Assembly (NCBI GenBank): GCA_958450325.1
Contig: OY288242.1
Coordinates: 27,534,474-27,598,473, forward strand
Direction of reading: 5' to 3'
Length of the DNA stretch: 64,000 nt
From: Agrostemma githago
Lineage: Eukaryota; Streptophyta; Magnoliopsida; Caryophyllales; Caryophyllaceae
The notes beneath the pieces were generated by a model that made no database searches, was not told the DNA's origin, and saw only the letters and a program-made list of their open reading frames with translations. The position numbers and the translations under genes are program-made. Positions 33,814 through 43,512 of this stretch are shown here, piece by piece (position 1 is the stretch's first letter; every line of letters begins with the position of its first letter).

Positions 33814-34393
33814 CCACCCCTACGCTTGTAATAGATAGATTTTGATTGAATGAAAAAAAAACCAAGTTTGAGTTTTGAAAACTCTCTCTTTTTATATCCT
33901 TAACCAAACTAGATTCTAGTGTAAGGTTTAGGCCTAATTAACCTTGCAGGGGTTAGATTAGTCACCTAATTCACGTCATTAGTTTAGGCAGACCTAAGCT
34001 AGTTTTGTGGGTGTGTTTTGAGTTATTGTTGCTCGGGCCTAGGAGTGGCTTAAATTGCACAAAACCAACTCGATTCGTCCGAGCCTTGGAAGGTTAAGGG
34101 TGGCTTGTTTATATCTTCTCATAGCTCCCAATCTTAGAGTCTCTAACCCCCAGTTTACACTCCATTTTTACTTGTCTCAAGTCCATAACCGGTGCCTTTT
34201 CACGCCATCTCGATGAGGGATTCAAGGCTTTCTTCTTTTGAGTATGTCTATTCTTTTGTGATTTCTTTGTTTTGTTTTGTGTGTTTAGGCGCATTCGCAA
34301 TTTTGAGCAAGTCCCATCTTGCCTTGCATGGGAATACCTTACCTCATAGGTATTCCGATGTGATTGGAAGAGACGGAGTAGGCCCGTTAATTG

Positions 34394-34935
34394 TGTAATA
34401 CCCCGACCCAAACTAGGACGGAAATTTTAGCCGTGGTAGCTCATCGTGCTATATACTGGTCCCACAGAACAACATGAGTCCTTTCCAGCATTTTGTCCCC
34501 ACTTATGCCCATCCCGGAAACCTTCCAAGAAGGTCACCAATCCTAAAAATTCTCCCAGTCAAGAACGCTTAACTGTGGAGTTCTTTTGCATTGATGACCA
34601 AAAAAGAAAGTACACTTCTATGCCTGACAGCATAGTCGTTGACCCAGAATTCACCCCTCCTATCTAGGTGCCAAATACACGGTCGCAAAGTTGCTTTGAT
34701 ACCATTTTTAACACTCCAGCCCAAAATAGGACCGGAAACGTTAGCCGCGACGATCACCAGGCTCTTTACTGGTCACACAGACCAACAAGAGTCCTTTCCA
34801 ACACATTTTATCCTCACTCAAGTGCATCCCGGAAACCTTCCCAGGAGGTCACCCATCCTAAAACTTCTCCCAGTCAAGCATGCTTAACTGTGGAGTTATT
34901 TTGCATGGATGACTTGAAAAGAAAGTGCACTTTGT
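34394..34935 (-). mobile_element. Cassandra TRIM with 5S rRNA-like sequence in both LTRs
   Basis: Two diverged copies (about 34394-34618 and 34706-34930) each contain, on the minus strand, a segment resembling the 3' half of 5S rRNA: AACTCCACAGTTAAGC, then GATGGGTGACCTCC (34897-34836 and the weaker copy 34582-34520). Between them TGGTATCAAAGC (34704-34693, minus) is a tRNA-Met-type PBS directly after the right copy. 5S-like sequence in the LTRs of a tiny element with this PBS is the hallmark of Cassandra. The outer ends and a TSD are not resolved. It sits in the 3' interior of an Athila-type element. Confidence 0.8.
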
Positions 34936-35125
34936 TGATATGTGTAGTAATTTCAATCGCTTTAAGCACTAGTCATTTAACCTCATAAATAGGACATCTT
35001 CAATTAACATGGGGTGTTTCAAATTGCCTTGTATCGGCTTAACATAGTCTAGCTTAGTAGTAGTTTAGTGTAGTTTCTTTTCGGGTCCTTGCTCGAGGAC
35101 GAGAAACGGTCTAGTGTTGGGGATT
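34936..35125 (+). promoter_or_regulatory. 3' end of an Athila-type interior with hairpin and PPT
   Basis: CTCG-AGGA-CGAG (35092-35103) forms the same loop-AGGA hairpin as in element B. It is followed by AGTGTTGGGGATT, which abuts the LTR start TGATGTGTGG at 35126. This identifies 35126 as the start of a 3' LTR. The preceding 190 bp and 34169-34393 are non-coding. Confidence 0.55.
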
Positions 35126-35677
35126 TGATGTGTGGCTAATTTCGCCCATATTCTTACCCACTTAGACTTGTTTTTCCCTTGATTTCGTGAGACTTTGATG
35201 CGATTATCACCTTATTTGAGTATTTCTCACATTAGCAACCTTTCTTGTGCATTTTACGTGTTTTTGGGTAGTTTTTACTACTATTTTTCTAGGGATTTGT
35301 TGTCCAAGTAGACGTCCGAGCTTTCAAGAGCACGAGAGAGAGGAATACTATCCATAAGCACGATCAAAAGCAAAAGCTCAAACTTCTATGCCATGAAACT
35401 AAGAGAAAGAGGGCAAGAGAACATGGTTGGGAAAAACTTTAGTCCACCGAGCGAAAATTTCTCCCACCGGGCAAAGTTTCACCCGACGACATATCTGCCA
35501 CCCTGAAGATCTTCACCAAGGAATATCACAAGGCGAAATGACCGGGCGAAGTTTCATTTGATGGTATCTCTATCCCAGATTTCGAAACCCAGAAGAAAAA
35601 GTAGCCAGGCGAAACCACCACGCGAAGTTTCGTAGGATGGTAATTTGGCCGGAATTGAAGAAATACTCAAAAGAAAG

Positions 35678-36347
35678 TGATGGGGGTCGGCTGCCTGTCA
35701 TTGGCCGCCTGCCAATCAGGCCCCGAGGCGACCAAATCCCGAAAGGGGGAAAAGGTCTGTCTAGAGGCTTTTCCCATCAGTCACCGGAATCTCCAAGTGT
35801 GGCCCCAATCCCTTGGGCCGTCCGCCAAACGGAGTAAACCAAGCCTGCCGCCTGCTTCCAGGGCGTTCCCGCCTGAATGAAGCCGAAGGAAAACCGAGGA
35901 CCCATCCGTCATTTTATCTAAGGTAAGGGGAAATGGGTGGACAAGGTAAGTCCACGTGTCGCGCCAACATCCACCCATTTCCCTCCTCTTCTTTCTCTTT
36001 TCCTCTCTCTTGTGGGAAGGTATAAATACTTACCCACTTCCCACATGAGAGAGGTTGGATTTTCTCTCTCTAGACTCTTACTCTTAAAACGCCACCTAGT
36101 TCCTCACGAGCTAGGTCCGTAAAGGCACTTCACGGACTGACTTAGGCATCGGAGAGGGCTTCCTCGGACAACCTCCGAGGCCCTGTGCGTTCATTGTACA
36201 GGGAGCAGGCCGTTTTCGCCGGGAAGGTCCGATTCAAGGAGTGAGAGGAAGGGGAGACCAAGGGAATCAAACGATCACTCGTTCATCGTTAATTCAATTA
36301 TACTACCCGGATCCTAGGCCGGGTGAATTGTTTCCGTGACCGAAACA
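35678..36347 (+). repeat. 5' LTR of element F
   Basis: 670 bp. TATAAATA at 36021 is the likely promoter TATA box. It differs from the 3' LTR mainly by one segment of about 32 bp near 35790-35825 that the 3' LTR lacks and a 5-bp insertion in the 3' LTR at the TATA region, so the insertion is fairly young. Confidence 0.95.
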
Positions 36348-36349
36348 AT

Positions 36350-36370
36350 TTGGCGCCGTCTGTGGGGAAC
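36350..36370 (+). promoter_or_regulatory. Primer-binding site, element F
   Basis: TTGGCGCCGTCTGTGGGGA follows the 5' LTR end by about 2 nt. This is the PBS form common in Tat-lineage elements. Confidence 0.85.
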
Positions 36371-36436
36371 TTACGGTTGTGCTCACGAGTTACCCACTAA
36401 AATCAACCACTCATAACCACAAAATTAAACACAATC

Positions 36437-39400
36437 ATGCCAGAAATCGTTGATGACAGTGCAGGAGCGGGTCCGACGGTCCCTCCGGTGACCCCCCTGT
36501 ACGGAATGCCGCTGTTGGAGAGGGTTCCTCCTGCCACAATCCTTGGGGTTGAGGGAACCAATCCCTTCGGTGGACCTAACACTACTGTGACACCCGAGCT
36601 AGGGGCACGCCCTGGACGTGCTCTTAATCTGACCCCAGCTCAGATGGCACAGGCAGCCGCGTTCTTCTCTGCGATGCTGGATCAGGAGTTCACACCTGAG
36701 GACCTGGTGGGCAGGGTCGCATCGGCTCTTAGGCAACCGTCCCCAGGCAGCAGGGACGAGGCCGGGGGCACGAGGCGGACCGCCGCCAGAAACGCTCAGA
36801 GAAAGGCGGGAAGAACAGCCCAAGTGTATACGCATGTGCAGAAGCGCATTACCACTGACAAACCAGGATCACCTGCCCAGCAGGCGGTCTCTATTCACAC
36901 GACAGAATCGGCGTCTGGAGGGCAGGGAGGCTTATCTCAAGGATTACAGGAGCGCATGAGGCCCAGGGAGCCTGTGTCAAAACGCCTAGGAGAGAGGCCA
37001 GGCGGAGTTTTCTCCAGGCTAACACCTGCGGCCAAGGAACGGTCAGCCCCCGGCTTATCACAAAGCTTGCAATCCAGACTCAACCGAGGACAACCGCTCG
37101 AATCCAGGTACCATCAGGGTGAAAACCTCTGCCACTCCCAGAGGAAGAGGCCCAGGCAGACCTCCTCGGGAACAGAGGACGAGGCAGCTAGCAGACCGCC
37201 ACCGAGGCACCGCTCCCCCAGTACGAGGAAACCAAACCATAGACAATGGGAATCTCATGGTAACCAGTCTGGGGAAAGCAGGTCACGACTGGTAGGCAGG
37301 CCTACGAAAACCCCGTTGCACCCTGAGGTACAAGAGTACCCCATTCCAAAAATCAAAATGCCCACCATCAAATTTGACGGGACGACGGACCCTGAGGACC
37401 ACCTGGCAGCCTTTGAGAGCCACATGGGCATGTATGATGTAGATGATGCCATCTGGTGCAAAGTTTTCCCTACCACCCTGGTGGGACTTGCGCAGGGGTG
37501 GTTCAGAGATCTCCGCCAGGGGTCAATCAGATTCTTCATAGAGCTGGCTGAAATTTTCCTTGAACAGTATGCCGGAAATAAGAGAAGACGACTTACTCGT
37601 TTCGATCTCATGACCCTGAAACAAAAGAAGGGTGAGAGTGTGAGAGAATACATGAGAAGATTCGATCTATCCTACCAGCAGGTTAGGGAGATCGACGATT
37701 CCACCGCCGCCTACGCCCTGACAATCTCCCTACTTCCAGGGGAAATGAAAAACCAGATGATCAGGGCCCAGCCCGAAACCTTGGCCATGGCCAGGAAGAT
37801 TGCTGAGGGGTTCATTCTGCAGGAGGAGTTCCACGGCCTGACGGACACCCCTGCAGGCCAAACAAAGCCTCAAGGGGGACCGCAGGGTGGAAGGGGCAGA
37901 GGTGAACCAGGAAAGCAGAAAGAAGAAGGAGACACTCCCAAGAAAGAACGCCCAGTCTACCAACCCAGATTCGATAGTTACACCGCTCTGAACAAATCCA
38001 GGGCGGAAATCTTCGAACTAGAAAAAGAAACTGCCAAATGGAACCGTCCAAGCAAACCTCGCAGCCCAAAAGGCGACCCAAAGAAATTCTGCACTTTCCA
38101 CGACTGCATTGGCCACACCACCGAAGAGTGCCGTCACCTGAAAGATGAAATTGAGAAATTAATCAGGAACGGATGGTTGGCCAACTACGCAGCTAAAAAC
38201 AAGTCTCAGAAAGAAGTGTCTGAAAAACCCGAAGGGTCAGTGCAGAACCGGATGGTAATCCACGTGATTTCAGGGGGCACTGAGGGCCAGCTCAGTCGAA
38301 GAAGTCAAAAAAGGCAAATGCGCGAGCTGAGAAACCAGATCTGCTACGCTGAGAAAGAGGGGAGCCCAAAGGGAGTGACACTAAGTATCACCCCTGATGA
38401 TGCAGGACGGGTGATATATCCGCAGAGTGATCCTCTGGTGCTGTCCCTAGAAATCAGCAACCACATTGTGCGAAGATGTATGGTAGACACAGGCGCATAT
38501 ACAAATCTTTTATACAAGGATGCTTTCGAAAAAATGGGCCTGGAAAAAAGGCATCTACGGCCTGCTCCCGGATCCCTGTACGGATTCAGTGGGGCCGGCG
38601 TACTGCCCATGGGCGTCATCGACTTGCCTGTAACCTTCGGGGAAGGTTCTGCAGCCCGGAATGTCAGGGCAACCTTTGTTGTTGTGGATGCAAGGTCTGC
38701 CTATAATGCCCTGATTGGCAGGGCCACGCTGGATGAAATCGAGGCCGCAATCTCCATCAGAGCTCTCACCATTGCGTATGTCACGGACTTCGGGCTGGAA
38801 GGAAAGATACATGGGGACCAGGAGTCAGCCAGACAATGCTACTCCGTGGCCCTACAAGAGCACGAGAGGGACAGAAAAGGAAAAAGAAAAGCTGACAGTT
38901 CCCCCTGCAGGGAAGGCGAAGTCCCAGTCGAGCACCCGACGCCCGACCGCCTGGAACCAGGAGGCGAAAGCATGCTGGTAGACTTAGAACCAGGAAGACA
39001 GGTCCTGGTAGGAACAGGTTTGGAGGAATCCTACCAGGCCGAACTGGTCAAACTTCTGAGAAAAAACAAAGACGTGTTTGCCTATTCTGCAGACGAGATG
39101 CCCGGCGTTGATCCCTCATACATCGTTCACAAGCTGAACGTAAGCATGGATGCTCGCCCTGTAAAGCAAAAGAAACGAAACATGTCTGCAGAAAAAGACG
39201 CAGCAATCAAGGAAGAAATCGACAAACTCTTGAAAGCAGACTTCATTGAAGTCTGCGACTACCCAGAATGGCTGGCAAATGTTGTCATGGTCAAAAAGTC
39301 GTCTGGAGCATGGAGAATGTGCGTCGACTTTACGAACCTCAACAAAGCCTGCCCGAAAGACTGCTACCCGCTCCCTCGGATCGATCAATTGGTAGACGCC

Positions 39401-39973
39401 ACCAGTGGCTACACCATGCTAAGCTTCTTAGACGCCTTTTCAGGCTACCACCAAGTGTACTTGTGGCAGCCAGACAGGGTGAAGTGTGCGTTCATCACTA
39501 GTTCGGGCACTTACATGTATAAGATGATGCCCTTCGGGCTCAAAAATGCGGGAGCTACGTACCAGCGTCTGGTTGACAAAGTGTTTGAAAAACAAAAAGG
39601 CAGAAACATTGAGGCTTACGTTGATGATGCCATCGTAAAAAGCAGGGAAGACAGGGAGCACCTGACAGACTTGCAGGAAACCTTCAATTCCCTGCGCGCT
39701 TACAAAATGAAACTAAATCCGAAAAAATGCACGTTTGGAGTACGCTCCGGAAAATTCCTAGGATTCTTGGTCAGTTCTCGGGGTATAGATGCCAACCCTG
39801 AAAAAATTCAGGCAGTTCTAAACCTCCCTGAGCCCAAGACCATCAGGGACATCCAGCGCCTGACGGGACGAATGGCCGCCTTGGCACGATTCATAGCCCG
39901 ATCAGCAGACAGAGCCACTCCTTTTTTCAAAATTCTGAAAGGAAACAAACAGTTCAAATGGGAAAGCGAGTAG
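36437..39973 (+). pseudogene. gag-protease-reverse transcriptase of element F (premature stop)
   Basis: 1178 codons from ATG 36437. Order: a long basic N-terminal region, capsid domain (about residues 295-440; IKFDGTTDPEDHLAAFESHM, VFPTTLVGLAQGWFRDL), CCHC-like knuckle CTFHDCIGHTTEEC (about 552), aspartic protease with VDTGAYTNLL (D about 684), reverse transcriptase with MCVDFTNLNKACPKD (about 961) and YVDDAIVKS (about 1061), and the start of RNase H. The frame ends at TAG 39971-39973 (WESE then stop), but RNase H continues in the same phase as far as about 40260. This is a nonsense mutation, not the natural end. The intact product would be the Gag-Pol polyprotein. Confidence 0.95.
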
Positions 39974-42155
39974 AAAGAGGCCTTCGAGCAACTGAAGGAC
40001 CATCTTAAGAGGCTCCCTACCCTGGCAAGACCAGTAGCAGGAGAGAAACTCTTCCTCTACATTGCAGTAACTAATATAACTGTCAACGCGGTCATCCTAC
40101 GGGAAGAGGCAGGCACCCAGCAACCTATATACTTTGTGAGTCATGCGCTGGGGGCAGCTGAGAAGAATTATCCGATGGTTGAAAAAGCCGCCTACGCGGT
40201 CATAATTGCAGCCAGGAAGCTCAGACCTTATTTTGACGCGCATCCAGTCATAGTCCTCACCGACCAACGAAAAGGTGTTGGAAAAATTCGAAAAATCGGG
40301 AAGACTGTTGAAATGGGCAATTGAGCTGAGTGGGCTAGGTATCTCTTACCAGCCGAGAACAACCATCAAAGCCCAAGCTCTGGCAGACTTTTTGGCTGAG
40401 TGCTCCCATTCAGGGGAAGAGGAAGCCCCCGCCCAAGAATGGGTCGTATACACTGATGGGTCCTCAACGGCCAACGGCGCAGGCGCAGGCGTCGTATTAA
40501 CCAGCCCAGAAGGGACCGACTTTGAGCATGCTCTCAGATTCGTTTTCCCAGCATCAAACAATGAAGCAGAGTATGAAGCAGTACTCACAGGCGTCAGGCT
40601 GGCTAAAGCCGCAGGGGCGGAACGAATTGTTTTAGCAACAGACTCCCAGCTCATCGCCAACCAAATCAATGGAGAATACGAGGCAAGAGACCAAGCAATG
40701 GCCGCATACCTAGAGATGGTAAAGGGAGAATTGTCCGGCCTAAAATCATATGAGGTCAAACAAATTCCCCGATCCCAGAACAACAGAGCAGATGCCCTGT
40801 CAAAACTGGCAAGCTCCAGTCTGCAGGACATCCGAAGATCCGTATGGGTCGACGTTTTACACGAGAAGTCTACTGAACCCTGTCAAACGATTAGTGCCGT
40901 GGAAGAAGAGCTGGAAAGCTGGATGACCCCTTTCGTCCAGTACAAGAGGCACGGTATCTTACCGTCAGACTCGCTACAAAAAAGGAAGATACAGGCTAAA
41001 GCAGCCTGGTTCATATTCATTAATGGAGAACTCTACAAAAAATCTTTTACTTATCCCCTGCTTAAATGCCTACGTGCGGATCAGGCCGTTGAAGTATTGG
41101 ATGATATCCACTCAGGGATTTGTGGGCATCACATTGGCGGGAGGTCGCTGGCCCACAAGGCCCTCAGGGCAGGCTATTACTGGCCTACCATGCTGGCAGA
41201 TGCCAAGAGCCTGACCCAGAAATGCAGAAAATGCCAACTTTTTGCCCCATCGATCCATGCCCCAGCTCAGGAGCTCAGGCCAATCCTATCTCCCATCCCT
41301 TTTGCTCAATGGGGGATGGACATCCTAGGACCCTTCACGGTGGCCACAGGGGGCAGAAAATTCTTAATTGTCGCCATAGACTACTTCACCAAATGGGTGG
41401 AGGCTGAAGCAGTGCCTAACATCACTGAGCCGGCAGTCAGGAAGGTGATCTGGCGAAATGTCATCACCCGGTTCGGTGTACCAAAAATGCTGGTATTTGA
41501 CCACGGAAGGCAGTTCGATAATGACCCACTAAGAAACTGGCTGGAAAGCCACAACATCTTGGTCGCCTACTCAGCCGTCTGTCATCCTCAAACCAATGGA
41601 CAGGCGGAAGCAGCCAACAAACAAATTCTGAACGGCCTGAAGAAAATGGTGGATGACTGCAAAGGCAGGTGGGCTGATGAACTCCCCAGTATACTCTGGT
41701 CCATCAGAACGACCAGAAAGGAGTCTACAGGCCAGACCCCATTTGGCCTAGTATATGGAGCAGAGGCTTTATTGCCAATTGAGACAAGGATTCCCTCTCT
41801 ACGTTCCCTGCAGTACAACCAGGCTGAGAATGAAGCCGCAATGGTTGAGGCCCTGGACCTGGTAAATGAGCTAAGAGAGGAAGCCAGTACCAATATCGCT
41901 GCCTACCAGCAGCGAATGAGGAAAGCTTTCAATAGCAAAGTCCGACAGAGGAGCTTCCAGGTGGGCGAATTAGTTCTGAGAAAAACACAGGCGATTGGAA
42001 AATCAAGAGAGCATGGGAAGCTAAGTGCCAATTGGGAGGGCCCATACCAAATAACTCAGGTTTTGGGTCCAGGCACGTACAGGGTAGCCAATCTGGAGGG
42101 ACAAGAGCTAGGCGCTCATTGGAATGCAGATACACTAAAGAAATATTACGTCTAA
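39974..42155 (+). pseudogene. RNase H, archaeal-type RNase H and integrase of element F (frameshifted)
   Basis: Phase-matched RNase H sequence continues from 39974 (KEAFEQLKDHLKRLPTLARP) to VIVLTDQ near 40262. There a frameshift moves coding to the frame of 40275-42155 (KFEKSGRLLKWAIELSGLGI). Then come the second RNase H (YTDGSSTANGAGAGVV, NNEAEYEAV, ATDSQLIANQ, NRADALSKLA), the integrase zinc finger (GHHIGGRS, CRKCQLFA), the core WGMDILGPF, FDHGRQFDND and QAEAANKQIL, and a C-terminal domain ending LGAHWNADTLKKYYV. All three integrase catalytic residues are present. Stop at 42153-42155. Confidence 0.95.
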
Positions 42156-42431
42156 GCAAGAGTGTAGGCAATTTTTACTTTTACTAGAGTAAAAAGGCGG
42201 AGGACGATCAGAAATGTCGACGGCTCCGACCACCCCTATGTCAAGAAGAAAATTTTAAGAGATGAGAAAATGCAGATTTATACTCGTTGCCTGTTCACAC
42301 TCGCGTCTTTCACACACAAACGAGCAGGGGGCAATAGGGGGAGGCCCCCCTGTTGCCAAAATTGGGAAAAGTGAACCCCCCAACGCAAACCAAAGAAAGC
42401 TACCCTGCCTACCTCTGGGCAGGCAGGGGGC
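42156..42431 (+). other. Non-coding leader of the repeat array
   Basis: Sequence after the integrase stop; it grades into the first GC-rich repeat unit near 42400. No gene is seen. Confidence 0.5.
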
Positions 42432-43260
42432 AGGCCCCCTGGACTTTGAACGAAAAGCCAGGAGCAGGCCATACCAACAAGGACTGGGGGCAGGCCCCCC
42501 AACCTTGTATAAAAAACGCAAAAAGCTACTCTGCCTACCTCTGGGCAGGCAGGGGGCAGGCCCCCTGGACTTTGAACGAAAAGCCAGGAGCAGGCCATAC
42601 CAACAAGGACTGGGGGCAGGCCCCCCAACCTTGTATAAAAAACGCAAAAAGCTACCCTGCTTACCTCTGGGCAGGCAGGGGGCAGGCCCCCTGGACTTTG
42701 AACGAAAAGCCAGGAGCAGGCCATACCAACAAGGACTGGGGGCAGGCCCCCCAACCTTGTATAAAAAACGCAAAAAGCTACCCTGCTTACCTCTGGGCAG
42801 GCAGGGGGCAGGCCCCCTGGACTTTGAACGAAAAGCCAGGAGCAGGCCATACCAACAAGGACTGGGGGCAGGCCCCCCAACATTGTATAAAAAACACAAA
42901 AAGCTACCCTGCCTACCTCTGGGCAGGCAGGGGGCAGGCCCCCTGGACTTTGAACGAAAAGCCAGGAGCAGGCCATACCAACAAGGACTGGGGGCAGGCC
43001 CCCCAACCTTGCATAAAAAACACAAAAAGCTACCCTGCCTACCTCTGGGCAGGCAGGGGGCAGGCCCCCTGGACTTTGAACGAAAAGCCAGGAGCAGGCC
43101 ATACCAACAAGGACTGGGGGCAGGCCCCCCAGCCTTGTAGAGAAAAAAACGCTGAGGAATCTCCCTTCCTACCCCTAGGCAGGCAGGGGACAGGCTCCCT
43201 GGATTTTAAACAAAAACCAGGGACAGGCCAAGCAAACAAAAACCCTCCTACCTACAGGCG
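42432..43260 (+). repeat. 126-bp tandem repeat array, about six units plus one degenerate
   Basis: The landmark GGACTTTGAACGAAAAG recurs at 42441, 42567, 42693, 42819, 42945 and 43071, exactly 126 bp apart, with a degenerate copy at about 43201. Units are over 95% alike by eye. Each contains inverted blocks such as GGGGGCAGGCCCCC and CTGCCT...GGGCAGGCAG. Since 126 is divisible by 3 and units lack stops in several frames, long repetitive reading frames appear on both strands. They are probably not genes. Tandem repeats between integrase and the 3' LTR are known in Retand-type elements. Confidence 0.95.
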
Positions 43261-43512
43261 GGTGGGTTGCAAATCAAACTCATGAAGAATCAAAATACAC
43301 AAAAGCAAACAGAAAATTCACATATAAAAGAAAAAGTAGCGTCGAGGAAATACAAGACAAGTTTTCAAGTTTTCAAGACAAATAGTTACAACCAGGGGTA
43401 TGGCAGCCGGCCACCAAAGGGCTTGGCGCGCAAAAAGGCAAAGAAGTTAAAGCGTTAGCACAGGCGCAGCAGGAGACGAGCAAGAGCCCTCTGAGGAAGA
43501 CTGCCCTCCATG

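Larger units (their letters stand above)
31886..34168 (+). mobile_element. Unrecognised unit bounded by short direct repeats (possible short-LTR element)
   Basis: A direct repeat of about 60 bp (31887-31946 and 34110-34168) starts TGTTTATATCTTCTCATAG and ends ...ACTCCA. Five nt after the left copy comes TGGTATCAGA (31952-31961), the first ten bases of the initiator tRNA-Met PBS. Two ORFs of unknown identity and a TG microsatellite lie between. No TSD is apparent; the CACTA end abuts the left copy and may have disturbed it. It may be a non-autonomous LTR element with very short LTRs, or part of the Athila-type interior that ends at 35125. Confidence 0.35.

Noticed and set aside
42255..43285. 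Long ORFs (256-310 codons) on both strands over the GC-rich repeats
   Set aside because: They arise because the 126-bp tandem unit lacks stops and is divisible by three; several frames on both strands are equally open, so none is credible as a gene.
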